The notes: generated from the letters alone by a model not told the origin. A stretch of DNA of 64,000 nucleotides from Astropecten irregularis (GCA_963971285.1 OZ020258.1:15207390-15271389), one strand, 5' to 3'; shown: positions 33,416 through 44,930, counted from the first letter of the stretch. Made by a program: numbers and translations.

Positions 33416-34600
33416 TGGTTGTAAACCGTAATTCTCCCAGCTTTTTGTCTTAAAAACCACACAACTTAATGCTTTGTTTTCATCGCTCCAAGCCAAGGTC
33501 GGCGAGTTAGAATGACGTCACTCCGCGCTGAAAATTAGGCCTAATGGTAATAGGCCTACGACAACAACGCAAGGAGTAATCTAACTACGTTACTCGTTAT
33601 TAGGGCTACAGTTACTGCTGCATTGCAGCTATTTCTTACCTTCACGCAAAATACTGGAACTTGGATTGGAAGGAGTAGGAAATCCGACTTCCGACATGTC
33701 CGAGTAAGGTCTATAGGAGTAGGACTAACGTTAGGGCGTACTTCAAAAGTTCAAGGCCGAGTCCGTCCACATCCTAGTACTAGGCCCTACATGCTGTAGC
33801 TGCCAGGCCTAGGCTAGTAATAGTAAGTTTTCTCCATGCCTAGTAAAAAGTACCAGTATAAACGTCAGGCAGTACCAATGACAGAATGAGTACCAATGCA
33901 CAATATGGCGTCCGAGCCTGTGATTCTCAGTCTCACTGTCTTTTTTACACAATCAGCAGGCAGCATGGCAACACAAAATTGGAGTTCCTGACGCTGCCTA
34001 GGCCTAGAAATTTGTTAGGGCCTAGGCCTATGTGCAGAATTAGAAAACGGTCCGCCCAGGACGTACGTCCGCCGGCCGACCGGCCGTACGTACGTACGTA
34101 CGTACAGCTATAGCTAGGCGAGTGCTTGTGCGCACGCGCAGCCAATATTTACCCGATCGGAATCGGGCGCGCGCTCCAAACCGCGGCGGTACGGCGTGGC
34201 CCACTGATCTACAGATCAGTTGATCTATATAAGCGTACGTACGATGTCGTCCATTGATCTCCATTATCGTAGCGTAATACTACTATGGTGTACGTGCCTA
34301 CTATTTACGACACATGTTGCGGCGACACTCGGGCGACCGCGTACGTCGCGTACGTCGCGTCGTGTGTGCCGTCGTACCGGGGCAAAAGAGAACTTGTTCA
34401 CGTGGTTACGTACACATAACATGTAAGCTTCCACTTATTACCAAGCGGGAATTAATGCGTTTTCACGAAATTAACAATAACAGTGATTCAGTGAACATTC
34501 TTTTGCTGAATCTGGCCGGGAAAAAAATTATACCAAACCATTCATAAGAGTAAAATATTACAAACAATACTGAGACTAGGCCTACGTCGTGGACCCGTAC
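33416..34600. other. CpG-rich unassigned stretch
   Basis: 34040-34400 is dense in CpG with ACGT repeats (a CGTACGTACGTACGTACGTA tract near 34085-34105) and a palindromic block (TGATCTACAGATCAGTTGATCT at 34205-34226, read here in halves). A TATATAA word sits at 34226-34232. It could be a promoter or first exon of an unseen gene, but no coding exon could be supported. Confidence 0.3.
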
Positions 34601-34604
34601 TCAC

Positions 34605-35200
34605 AAAGTCTCACACGCGCAGCTGTCCAAAAGTAGGCTACGCGGTCTGCCCTGTCGTGCGACTTTTCAAAATCATTTTCAATTTAATTTCAAAAAAATC
34701 AAGCGACAAGTCGCACTACTTTGTGGCGTTCATGTAAACACGCCTATCGGATTTGTGCGCATAAAAAAGAAAAGAAACAAAAAGTCGCGTATATGTAGGC
34801 CTAGTATAGGCCATTCATGATGCCTTCTCTTTAACACAAATTGCTGCCCCATGCTTCATCTAGTTTCGTCCGCGGAAGAGGAAACAGATATAGGGGCCTA
34901 CTGCATTTTTTGGCAGCCAGTGCTTAAAGATACAGGCGATCTTGGAAGCTGCATCATACCCTCAAGAGTATAGGCCTAGTGTCTTTTCTTCCAGCATCTT
35001 TACAATCTTTGCCACTATATGCCTCCTAAATTCCTTGTACTTCTGGACCTCAGTAACCAATCAATACAGCTACATGTGAGAACATAGGGAAATACGTGCA
35101 TGTGCATTATTTCTTTTGTCGCGCGACAAGTCGCATTACTTTGTCGCGTAAAAACGCGCATATGAAAAAACGCGCATATGGAAGGCCTATTTACACATAC
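34605..35200. repeat. Cluster of AGTCGCGCGAC-type inverted repeats
   Basis: CACGCGCAGCTGTCCAAAAG and GACTTTTCAAAAT at about 34615-34680 and GCGCGACAAGTCGCATTACT at 35118-35137 belong to the same family as 35450-35670. Fragments appear in both orientations. No coding content. Confidence 0.5.
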
Positions 35201-35450
35201 GCGACTAAAGCCCACCGCACACTATACGATCCGACTACGACCCGACTGGTTTTTGGAAGGATCGCAAAGCATTCTGGGAGTCTTAACCGTGATTCGACAG
35301 TCGAATCTTGTCGACTGGCCATCAGAGTGGGTCTGCGACTGGGAAAAATCACGGTTAAGACTCCCAGAATGCTTTGCGATCCTTTCAAAAACCAGTCGGG
35401 TCCTAGTCGGAATGTCGGATCGTATAGTGTGCGGTGGGCTTTAGTCGCGC
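35201..35450. mobile_element. Palindromic MITE, copy 1
   Basis: A 250-base near-palindrome. GCGACTAAAGCCCACCGCAC at the left is mirrored by GTGCGGTGGGCTTTAGTCGC at the right. The inner arms AAGCATTCTGGGAGTCTTAA and TTAAGACTCCCAGAATGCTT also pair, leaving a loop of about 65 bases around 35300-35345. No coding potential; the arms look able to form a long hairpin. Confidence 0.8.
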
Positions 35451-35672
35451 GTCAAAGTCGCACACGCGCAGCTGTTCAAAAGTAAGCGATATGTCGCGCG
35501 ACTTTTTCCAAATTTTGTAATCAAAATCAAAATTAGACCTTCTCTTTTAAAAAAAATTGCCACCTAATATGACTCATCTTCTTCGTGCTCGGAAGAATAC
35601 ATTTTTGGAAAATGTCGCGTGACATATCGCTTACTTTTAAACAGCTGCGCGTGTGCGACTTTGTCGCGCGAC
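35451..35672. mobile_element. Palindromic TIR element between the two MITE copies
   Basis: GTCGCACACGCGCAGCTGTT and AAAGTAAGCGATATGTCGCG at the left are mirrored by CATATCGCTTACTTTTAAAC and AGCTGCGCGTGTGCGACTTT at the right, giving arms of about 55 bases around an AT-rich centre of about 90 bases. It abuts both flanking MITE copies. Confidence 0.7.
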
Positions 35673-35845
35673 TAAAGCCCACCGCACACTATACGATCCG
35701 ACTAGGACCCGACTGGTTTTTGGAAGGATCGCAAAGCATTCTGGGAGTCTTAACCGTGATTCGACCAGTGGATTCGACAGTCGAATCACGGTTAAGACTC
35801 CCAGAATGCTTTGCGACCCTTTCAAAAACTAGTCGAGTTTCATTT
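35673..35845. mobile_element. Palindromic MITE, copy 2 (right end truncated)
   Basis: It has the same left end and arms as copy 1 (AAGCCCACCGCACACTATAC, GGGAGTCTTAACCGTGATTC) and a shorter loop. The right end stops after CAAAAACTAGTCGAGTTT, so the outer ~35 bases of the right arm are missing. Confidence 0.75.
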
Positions 35846-36535
35846 ATTTCTCAACGAATATGGCATTTCAGAGAAAAACATTTCATAGGATATTTTCTCC
35901 TTTCATCACCATTTAATATACTGTGTAAGTTTTACGTGAATCAGTGATCTTTGTAGTCGCGTCGCGCGTGCCGTCGCTTCCAAGTTGTCGCTTTATTTTG
36001 TGTGGCGTGGAGGTAGGTTGTGGCAACTCGATCACACCATTTATTCCTCCATGCTCAGACGACCTCAACTTTTTCCTCAATATACGACGCGACGGCATGA
36101 CGGCTCCACCCGGCCTATGATGGGAGCATGCGCGATGTAAGGCCAAGGGGCCGGGGTATTGCGTCTAGCGAACTTAACTAGGCTGGCAGCAAAGCAGTTT
36201 GTGGATGGACGTACTGTACATAGCCCTCAAGACGCTGCGGTGCTCCTTGACCAGCAACATCAGGCTGATCATAATCTTTGGTCGTGATCGTGGTGATTGT
36301 TGGCATATGGCGGTCGCTTGTTGGAACTCGGAGCCTTCACTGCCGTGACAGTTCGGCACTCATTTGGGAGGGACGTGGTGGACCCCAAGAGAAATGTGAG
36401 CAAAAGGCTAACGTTAGTATTAACTTCAGGTGACCATATTTTGTTGAGATGATCCGGGGACAGTGATCCGTGTCCTGGGGAGTGGTAAAATTTTGAAAAT
36501 ATTTTGAATCCAGATTGTGCCTACATGCAAAATGG
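35846..36535. other. Unassigned stretch
   Basis: Several short open frames on the minus strand, none with recognisable content or splice support. Confidence 0.35.
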
Positions 36536-36706
36536 TGGCATCTATGGGGTTCCTGAAGTTTAGTACACTCTGGTACCCTGCTTCTACTCACCTAGAATTT
36601 AGGTGAGTAGAAGCTTGGTACTAGCTAACCATGCTAACCTGAGTGTACTTAACCTAACCTGAGTGTACTAAACTTCAGCCTGGTTCAGGAACCCCGCATC
36701 TATGGA
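36536..36706. repeat. Inverted repeat with a central perfect hairpin
   Basis: The outer arms are CATCTATGGGGTTCCTGAAG with TTTAGTACACTC (36538-36570), and GAGTGTACTAAACTTCAG with CAGGAACCCCGCATCTATGG (36661-36706). In the centre GCTTCTACTCACCTA and TAGGTGAGTAGAAGC form a 15-bp stem with loop GAATT (about 36580-36615). Confidence 0.75.
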
Positions 36707-37055
36707 CATCTTGTCCAGTTGACATGAGTGGCCAGCATGGCCAGTGGGTTACATACTTACGTAGTTACATTGTCTTTGGCGGTTGTCTTCGCATACTTCT
36801 CTGAAGATTGGATCTTCTTCAGCACAGCATTTGTGTTCAGTTTTGTTTTTTATTTAGGACAATTAGAATTTTGGGGGGCATTTTGTCAAATCGGGGAAAT
36901 TTTCGGGGTCAATTTTTCATCGGGGACTGTCTCCGGAAATCGGGGACGTCTGGTCAGATTTTATTAACTACATTTCAAAAGTCGGAGAGCTTTATACCTC
37001 CATGATTACACGACCGTTCGCAGAAGTGCCGAATAAAAGCTGGCCACTGTATAAA

Positions 37056-37499
37056 CTATAAAGCAAAGATTATATAGCGCTACGCGCAAGATGGATAACT
37101 GAGAGCGTGTGGTAATCTGTATGGAGGCCGCCATTCTCCATACAATATATACACGATCCGCCATTTTGGTGTGCAAATAGCGCGAGTAGTTTGTACACGG
37201 GACATATGGGGGCTGGGAGATTTATCAAAGAAAAGGGGAGTTTTAGGTAAGATTTTGGCCCGGATTCGATTGAAACTTATTGTTTATTGTAAACAGGAAT
37301 ATTTGACATTGATGTGAAGCAGCTGAATATGAATACGGCGATTTTTTTGTGGTTTTCTGGACCTACTTTTGCAAGTATCGCACACATCGCTCATATCATC
37401 TCCGTACGTGGAGCGCGTGCCCCAGCGCCCATGGCGATTACACGTTTCAGGGAGAGTTCCTCATCTTGCCTGTAGCGCTATATAATCTTTGGTATAAAG
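37056..37499. mobile_element. Short TIR element
   Basis: CTATAAAGCAAAGATTATAT with AGCGCTACGCGCAAGATG at the left is mirrored by CTTGCCTGTAGCGCTATATA with ATCTTTGGTATAAAG at the right, giving arms of about 42 bases. The ~360-base interior is CpG-containing and noncoding. A clear target duplication was not found. Confidence 0.6.
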
Positions 37500-37511
37500 G
37501 GGTGTCCCGAG

Positions 37512-39530
37512 CTTTAATAATAATAATAATAATACAGAGCATTTCTATGGTGCTCTACAAAGAACACAGTGCCTTACATGGAGGAGAAAGACTTCAAAAA
37601 AGTACAAAGGGCATACAGAACAGAATACACTAAGAACAAAAGCACATACAATATCAATAGGCAGTTCAGGAAGGGTCTGGGAATAAGAATGTTTTAAGCA
37701 AACGTTTGAACACAGACACAGACTCCGCCTCTCTGAGATCAACAGGGAGCTTGTTCCATAGACGGGGTGCTGCTATCCCCGGCTTTCTTCTTTGATCTAG
37801 GAATAGAAAGCCGGGTGAGGTCAGAGGATGAGTGGAGTCGATGTCTGTGCGTAGCATTGTTGTGAAGTAACTGTAAGATTAACTACATTAGGTATGAAGG
37901 GGCTTGAGCGTGAAGACATTTATACACAATGGTGAGTATTTTGAAGAGAATCCGCTGTTTCACAGGGAGCCAATGTAGCTCATTCAACAAGCCACCAGAG
38001 GGCCGATTGCGTCCACAAGCAAATACCAGCCGCGCAGCTTTATTCTGAAGAGGCTGCAAGCGTTTAAGGTCTTGGTCACGTGCGCCAAACAAAAGAGAAT
38101 TGGCATAGTCAAGACGGGACAGGACCAGACCTCTGACAGCATGTTGACATGCATCTTGAGAGATGAAACGTCGGATACGTCAAAGGTTACGTATGTGGTA
38201 ATTAACGGTCTTGCACAGTAGACTGACATGATGTGACATGTTTAGAGAACCATCCAGTTTAACACCTAAATTCTTAACGGAATTGGAAGCAGGAATGGAT
38301 AAATCACCCAATCTTAATTCTAGATCTGAAAATGTGGGAAGTATACGGGGATTGGCAAAAACAACTAACTCTGTCTTGCTCTGGTTTAGCTGCGGCATAT
38401 TTTGCATCATCCATTGGTTGATAGATGAGACACAGGAACTTCAGGAAGACAGCTTGGCTAGTACACGCTCACAATCGCCTGCAATCCTTGGGTCAAAATC
38501 ACGAATAATGTCGCCAAGAGGAGTGGTGTATAAAATAAACCCTTGTGGTCCTACAACAGAACCCTGAGGTAAAGAATAGGTAAGAACGTGTTCCCTAGAT
38601 AATTGACCTTGAATAGAAACTCTGATTGTGCGATCTTTGGGGTAAGTACTGTACCAAGATTTAACATTACCACCAATACCGAATTGACCCTCAAGTCTCC
38701 GCAACAGAATGTCATGATCGACAGTGTCGAATGCGGTAGACATGTCAAGTAAGACCATGAGAACAGCTTTGTTAGCGTCAAGGGATCCAAGAATATCGTT
38801 CTTGACCTTCAAAAGAGCAGTCTCCGTACTGTGTCCTTTTTTATACGAAGACTGAAGCTGCTCACCGAGATGGTTGCTGTCTAGGTAGTCCCTTACTTGA
38901 CACAAGGCTGCTTTTTCGATAACCTTCGACAAAAATGGGATATTCGCCACAGGTCGATAACTATTCAGACTGTTGTGATCTAGAGAGCTCCTCTTCAGTA
39001 CTGGTGTTACAATGGACTGTTTGAGATTAAGTGGAAAGGTACCCGATGAAAGTGATGCATTTACAATCTTTGTGATAACTGGTAGCAAAGTGGGGAGATT
39101 TTCCTTGACTAGCCAGGATGGTAGGGAATCAAGCGAGCAGGTTTTACTAGGAATTCGCTTGATGATCTTTTCCACATCATTAATTACATGTAAGTTGCTC
39201 AAATTCAAACATAGTTAAGTCAGTATTGACAATAGGTTGCTGCATAATGGGACAATTGGTCGGGCAATTGGTTAGGTTAAGGCTTTAATACATTGGATCT
39301 TATTTTCTCAATCTTCTCAGTGAAAAATGACAGGAAATGTTCAGCAAGCTCTTTGTTTGTTACTTGGTCAGGGAGAGTTTTAGAGGTTTTTTTAAGGAGG
39401 CCATTGATTGTGGCGTACATTTCCTTCACATTGGCATCTTCAAATTTATTACAGAAATATTTGATCTTGGTGTCCGTAATCAGTTTATTTACATATATTC
39501 TTTTTGGTTCCCGGATCAAAAATCTCTAAC
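37512..39530 (-). mobile_element. L2/CR1-like non-LTR retrotransposon, 5'-truncated
   Basis: The minus strand holds an ordered RT. 39277-39519 is the region before the RT (LAEHFLSFFTEKIEKIR). 38441-39208 has KTCSLDSLPSWLVKENL, RPVANIPFLSKVIEKA, LLDMSTAFDTVDHDILLRRL and SLPQGSVVGPQGFILYTTPL. The Y-x-D-D box should follow at about 38440-38490, but the frame breaks there (reading IAGDCERVL). 38180-38410, 37883-38092 and 37666-37857 (LWNKLPVDLREAESVSVFK) give the C-terminal part. The 3' end is a (TTA)n microsatellite (37515-37532 as TAA on +), matching the second L2-like element at 55.5 kb. No endonuclease domain is left. Confidence 0.85.
38441..39208 (-). pseudogene. L2/CR1-like reverse transcriptase fragment
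   Basis: A 255-codon open frame covering the RT fingers and palm up to the region before the catalytic Y-x-D-D box. Conserved blocks: KRIPSKTCSLDSLPSWLV, NSYRPVANIPFLSKVIEKA, GHSTETALLKVKNDI, LDMSTAFDTVDHDI (first catalytic Asp in FDTVDH) and YSLPQGSVVGP. The frame is lost before the second catalytic Asp pair. It is highly similar in layout to 56602-57324. Confidence 0.85.
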
Positions 39531-40759
39531 TATAGCTGTCAATTCTAGGGTCTGGTATCAACTTACTTGCACTGGAGGGGTACATGACCAAAAAAAAACA
39601 AATTTTTGGCTTTTTAGTATGGGAATATCCAAAACATTGTAGGTACATTATATGTACTCGTTTTCTGCAAATATCAGATGTATTCATTGTTGATTGTTGG
39701 ACATTTCCGACAGGTCACAACCCGTCATGCACTTGAAAATTATGCCTGCCATGTGTAGTTCAATTCTGTACTACAGTTACACAGTTATGGCATGATTATT
39801 GTCACACATATCATTACATATATGCTTAGAACAGTGCAAAAATGAAAGCCAAAATGAAGACTCTCCAGATTCTGCAATTAAAAATGGCAGATATAGCAGA
39901 ATTAGGAGTCGGACTTGCGGGTAGCAATTACATTTTCGCTATGTTGGACCAACCATAAACCAATCCCTTCCCTCAGTTCTGATTCTGTTGAACCAATGAC
40001 ATCATTGATTGATTCAGAACCGATGTTGCCAAAACGCTGAACGAATAAATAATCAACGCAGTTTAACATGTTCACAATTCGGGCCACCAAAACAGGCCCC
40101 AGATAGTGAGGACGCAGCTGTTCAAGCATGGTTAGAGTTACAGAGGGCGCATTGGCATTCAGTAGTTGTTGTAGGTCCATGTTATGGGTGCACCACACCG
40201 AGTCTCAAATATTTTGGTGCAATACTGCAAATTGATGACCAGTTTGAACACTCATCTACCTAATGACCTAATCTTGCAGCTGGTTTTCATGAAGCAACCC
40301 TCCATGTTCAATTGCGAAGCCCTACATTTCAAGCCAAAATATATCTAAAAGTCTCCACAAAAGCTTGAAGAATTGAAGCCCCCGGTTTTGATAACTTGTA
40401 ATGATTATACAATAAATATTAATTGCATGACCCCCATAAACTCATTTTAAAAAAAAACTTAAAAAACCAGGTTTGTGCATTGATTTTGGTTCTCCATGCC
40501 TTTATACCCTCACTATGTACACTGCTTCTTGTTCCGCTATGGGCACCAAGGTGACTGGGCCACATGTTGGTTTATTTATTTCTTGTTTACCCTGGGGTTA
40601 CCTGCTCAGTGAAAAACTGTTTTCCAGAGGTGCCCAGCAATTACAATATGAATTATGGAGGATGGTGCTACACATGACCGAGTAGCAGGCATTCATGGGC
40701 GCCGTTTGGCAGCCAGCCACATCAACCCATGTATGATCACGAAGCACAGCTTTAAGATC
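39531..40759. other. Unassigned stretch with one unrecognised open frame
   Basis: The minus frame 39902-40198 (98 codons) begins MWCTHNMDLQQLLNANAPSV and includes LGPVLVARIVNMLNC and VDYLFVQRFGN. It looks protein-like rather than random but matches nothing I can name, and no splice sites decide it. A plus frame at 40473-40685 is also unrecognised. The rest is AT-rich and featureless. Confidence 0.3.
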
Positions 40760-41035
40760 GATAGTGTTGGGTTTTTATGGAGGGAGGAAAACCGGAGAAC
40801 CCAGATAAAAACCCTCAAAGCATAGAAGAGAACCAACGCACAACTCTACTCACATATGACCCAAGCCGGGATGGAACCCGGGTCACATTGGTGAGAGGTG
40901 AGTGCCTCACGCACATGCCACCTATGCACCCGAATTGACGTACCTCGACCACAATGCCAGTCTTGTCCCATTTGGTGGGGTGGGGGCTTGTCTGGTTCTG
41001 AAGCAAATACAGTCTCCTGTGACCAAGGATAGAAG
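40760..41035 (-). mobile_element. tRNA-like SINE, second family
   Basis: The minus strand contains GACCCGGGTTCCATCCCGGC, a B-box-like block, preceded by TGAGGCACTCACCTCTCACC. To its left on the + strand is GGAGGAAAACCGGAGAACCC, a tail recurrent in short interspersed elements of marine invertebrates (from general recollection). No precise A box is readable. The short open frames here are incidental. Confidence 0.5.
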
Positions 41036-41264
41036 GGATCATGCATGCTCTGACATGCGCTCTGCAACACGCATGTGACTGTTCCTAAGTGCCTCTTACC
41101 GCGTATGTAGGGCTTGTTTTTGCCCAGGTGGATATATAGGAATGAAGTCCCTGATGCACATGGCTGGAGAGAGATGCATGTCAGGTAGGTAGTTTGAAGG
41201 GGTCGGAGGTGCGCTCAGTTGTTAGGATGCCATGCAGTTGCAGGGTGAACAGCGTGCCTGCATC

Positions 41265-41789
41265 TCAGTGATGGCTGGTGTCATGCCTGGCAAGAAAAAT
41301 GAAGATTCTGCCAATGAGCACATCTGGGAGACACCCTGGTGGGCTGAGTGCAAGGACCTGGAGCACGAAGGGAGGGAAGAATGACGATGCGATCATTTCT
41401 GAGACTGTCACTGCCGGAGTTTGGGGGAAGTTCACCGCGATGTTTATTGGTGCGGAGGGCGGTGAGGAGGTTGTTGTGGTAGTCCTGGCTGGTTGGATAG
41501 GTTGCCACATCATCTTGGAGGTGCATATTGGTTTGGGCTCGCCTACTGGGTGACGGGAGACTGCATCTGCTGCGGCATGGCACACTCCAGGTATGTGAAC
41601 AATGCGGAATTGGTATCGTAGTGGCTTTGTTTTGAGGTTGCGGAGGCGAGGGTTTGGGATGTCGTTGAGGGATCTATCCCTGAATGTCATTAGGAGGGGA
41701 TCTACGGCCGCAATGAGTTCAGAGCAGTCAAGGAAAAAGTGGTGTGCCTTGTCAAATGCATCAACAACTGTGAGTGCTTCCCCTTCCAC
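41265..41789 (-). pseudogene. Gypsy RNase H / tether region fragment
   Basis: A 174-codon frame. The first part is a retroviral-type RNase H fold end: ALTVVDAFDKAHHFFLDCSE, then LIAAVDPLLMTFRDRSL, then QFRIVHIPGVCHAAADAVSR, a canonical HxPGxxxxxADxxSR block. The expected H-K-P of VDHKPL is missing (reads VDPLL). The second part (TTTTSSPPSAPIN, AVTVSEMIASSFF) is linker-like. Confidence 0.75.
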
Positions 41790-42690
41790 TGGAGCATACC
41801 GTGACTCTGCCCTAGATTTGAAGTGACTCCCGACAAGTGTGATCTTTCAGCTTTTTTTGCAGCAGAAGGGCTTGGTGTAGTTGGTCCATCCAAGCGAGCA
41901 TGTTCCAGGTTTGAGGAGTTCATGAAAGGGTAGCATCCATTCGTCAAAGGTCAAGGCATAGAAGACTTGATTATTAAACCAAGCCAAACCAGCTGCGGAT
42001 GTCAGTGATGTTGTGTGGGGTGGGGAACTTCTGGATGGCCTCTAGATACCGAGGGCAGGGACGGACAGTGACCTCAAAGCCGGGCAAACTCGATGGTGGT
42101 CTTGGCGAACGAGAACGAAGGCTTAGTGTGATGCCCTTGCGGCCACATGCAGATATCAAGCCATTCAACTTCCTGGAAGAATGGCCCCTCGATTGTGTTG
42201 GACCACAACAGGTTGTCATCCACACACTTGGTTTTCCGTGGGATGTCTGCGACGATCTCATTTAACCAACGGCTGTAGCCATCTTTTGAGGCGGTGTACA
42301 GTACCCTTGTGGGGATACACAGCATTGTTAGCGACACAATGGGGTGATGAACGTTGTGAGATGGTGGTCCTTGTCACCGAGAACAATGCTGTGGTAACCG
42401 TTCCGTGCATCAAAGATGGTCTTACGCGAGTTGGGTGGGACTGCGCGTGCCTGGGAAGGCAACTGGGTGTGGTGGGTCTTTTGGAGGGCGTGACGAAACA
42501 TGGTTGCAGATAGACAGTCCGCCTTGGTTTGCCAGATTTGTTGGCGTAGATCACCATTTCATGGCACCAAGTGACTGGTGTGCCAACTGGGACTGGTTCA
42601 ATAACATCAAGGCGTACATCTCTGTCATCAAGGCCTGCACTTTGACATCATCCTGTCAGTGTATTGGGACTGGGATTGGTGTGTGGTGAG

Positions 42691-43165
42691 CATAGAGCTA
42701 TATTAAAATTACTAGAGCGCTAGCTCTGCGTTCTCCGTGAGTAGACGTTTTGAAGCCGTCTGGGCGCAGTCATTTTGAGTTTGTGTGCGTGTCTGTGGAA
42801 CAAGAACACTCTGACTGGATGCCTTTCGAAGAGTGTACTCTATATGCGACGCGCAAGTATGCGCGAACAGTACCAAGCGTGTCTTTATGACGCATGCAAT
42901 CATTGCGTGACTGAAGTGCAGAGTGTGTGTGTGCATGGCCCTAAATGAAACACGAATTTACAGAGGGTGCGTCAGATTTCGGGCATATTTGGCTTCGATG
43001 ACGCGCCCGTATAGAACACAACGCAGTATGCAAATGAGCGTACAAAAAACGTACAAAATTGTGGGCTTTCCATAGGTTTGTGCACAAACATGGATGCGCC
43101 CAGCAGGCATCACTTTCTACACGGAGCTAGTGCTCTAGTAATTTTAATATACATGTAGCTCTATG
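42691..43165. mobile_element. TIR element (hAT-like size of duplication) inside Gypsy
   Basis: The ends are CATAGAGCTATATTAAAATT with ACTAGAGCGCTAGCTC, mirrored by GAGCTAGTGCTCTAGTAATT with TTAATATACATGTAGCTCTATG, read here in pieces. Arms are about 40 bases with a 4-base indel. Flanks are GTGGTGAG (42683-42690) and GTGGGGAG (43166-43173), an 8-bp duplication with one difference. Gypsy coding homology resumes on both sides. The interior is noncoding. Confidence 0.8.
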
Positions 43166-43212
43166 GTGGGGAGCCACTGGTCGAGCGTTAGGATCAATCA
43201 TGATACACAGCG

Positions 43213-44029
43213 GGGGGGGGGGGGGGGGGGGGGGGCAGACATCCTCAAAGCACTTTACTACGAACACGACCACAAAAGGAAGTGATAAACAAAGATTAAA
43301 ACTAAACACTAAAAACTAAAACTTGAATACAGTGAAAAATAACAAACTACAGTCCCTAAGGACAAGTATGTACACACAAAAGGGGGGGGTGGGTATTTGC
43401 TATCATGTTTGTAATTTTTTGCATGTAAGGCTGCAGTGAGCCATGACAGCTTTGTTAGTCTAGAAAAAATATTAGAGTGACATGAATTTGTTGCCCCAAT
43501 GTAGTCTGTCGCCCTAACATATAGGCCTACTTGATGCATTTTTTCCATGCAAACTGTTGCCCTACATGTATTTCTGAATCCAGTGATACATGTAGGATAC
43601 TCATGGAACCCAGGGATGATACTTTATAGTACATATACGAGCCCTATAGAATTGCTTGAAATTAACACATGAAATAATGATTTACTGAATCAAATAAGGT
43701 ACCGGTACTCGTTTTGCTGGTAAAACAGATGAATGAAAGAGGCTCTGCAGTGCTGACTGTCCTTGGGTCGATTGCATCAAACTCATCGTAAATAACTATC
43801 AATCATAGGACTTATATGAGGCATTGTTGCACCACATAGAAGTTGAAGGATACGATGGGATATCCTTTGTAACGATCTATCATAGGGCTTCGTGAATTCG
43901 ACCCCTGGTCTTGGTATATGTTGGGCTTGGCTGACTTAGCTTGTACATGTATGATGACTCGGTGGTATTATGTTAATAGGACCACATGAACCAACCCTTT
44001 GTCACCTGTGGCCCCATTTAAAATTGTAA
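43213..44029. other. Unassigned stretch with a long G run
   Basis: A run of about 24 G lies at about 43212-43236 and a shorter one near 43382. The rest is AT-rich with no recognised feature. Confidence 0.4.
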
Positions 44030-44430
44030 ACTACTTGTACAGCTTTGTATGTTAAAGGTACAGCAGGATTGGTAACATACCCCAACAGAAATGTTCACAG
44101 ATTTATGTATAACTTTCAGGATATGAAGATGGTGCTGGTAGAAACAAACCATTAAAATATTTCCTCTTGAGATGGTGGTTTTATTGAGAAATTGGTAAAA
44201 TAAAGACCGGAAACGGTTTTGATCTCGGGGTAAGATCATAACCATTCTTTATGTTTTATAAAAAAAATTGACTTGGGTTTGCTATTTTGTCATGACTTAA
44301 TGTAGATGTCTGATTGAGCTCAAATTTTCACAGGTGTATCATTTTATGTACATGCCAGATTAGACAAAGTTTGAGTGCTGTTTGTGACCTTTATCAATCA
44401 TGTATAATAGCTTTAATCAGGACACATAAT
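44030..44430 (+). repeat. Dispersed repeat R2
   Basis: Longest plus copy of the repeat also seen at 13910-14300 and, inverted, at 27490-27890. Shared words include AACAGAAATGTTCACAGATT and GATATGAAGATGGTGCTGG. Noncoding. Confidence 0.7.
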
Positions 44431-44807
44431 AAAAAATAATTGAATGATGGAAATGTAGAATGAAAATGCAGCATGGATTTCATAAAAAAAAACATATCCA
44501 CTTTAGAGAAAGGACCTATATAATATTTTGTAATTGTGAACTTCAGCGAAATTAATTAAGCCAGTTTAACAAAAAACAGAACACACAAATAACAACACAC
44601 ACACTTAAATTGTCGACTGTACACTTTTTGGTAACGGGGGAATTGTTACTTGAATCCACATTCTGGATAGTTCACATACAGTTGTTCTTTATATTATCAT
44701 TTAAAGTAGTACTAGTTCCTGAACCAAAAATTTGATTTAGCAATGTTTGTTTTTTTAACAATAGGGGCCGTTTAATAACACTATAATATCACTGGTTTAT
44801 GTTACAG

Positions 44808-44930
44808 GCTTAAGTCCAAGTTCAGCTGCCATGGCACCCAGCAACTTGGGTCATCTAGCTGGATGTGTGGATAGCATTCGGTTTCTAACTGACATGGACT
44901 TGTGGAAAGAAATGGATTACAGCATGCAAC
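44808..44930 (+). CDS. Host gene exon A: laminin-G-like domain end
   Basis: A 123-base exon between TTATGTTACAG and GTGAGT. It begins by finishing a codon (2 bases) and ends with one base of the next. It reads LGHLAGCVDSIRFL then TDMDLWKEMDYSMQ. The G-C-V-x-x-I-R-F pattern, with a Cys close to the domain end, is typical of laminin-G/LNS domains. The codon completed across the intron joins it in frame to exon B. The gene product is expected to be extracellular or the ectodomain of a membrane protein. Which member of the neurexin/CASPR/agrin-like group it is cannot be settled from this much. Confidence 0.75.

Larger units (their letters stand above)
41265..43212 (-). mobile_element. Gypsy-type pol remnant, split by a TIR element
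   Basis: The minus strand, right to left, shows: a region before the RT (MIDPNARPVAPHHR, about 43160-43205); after the insertion, the RT start (KSGKPRRTVYLQ, 42258-42557); PRKTKCVDDNLLWS with the VDD active-site variant (42074-42337); RYLEAIQKFPTPHNITDIRS (41974-42261); and RNase H with LTVVDAFDKAHHFF and HIPGVCHAAADAVSRHP (41265-41789). Frames change at least four times. No integrase, Gag or LTRs were found. Confidence 0.8.

Noticed and set aside
34205..34400. CpG-rich stretch with a TATATAA word as a host promoter
   Set aside because: No downstream exon, start codon context or splice sites could be supported.
40473..40685. Plus open frame that superficially resembles a membrane protein segment
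   Set aside because: It is short, without splice support or a clear motif.
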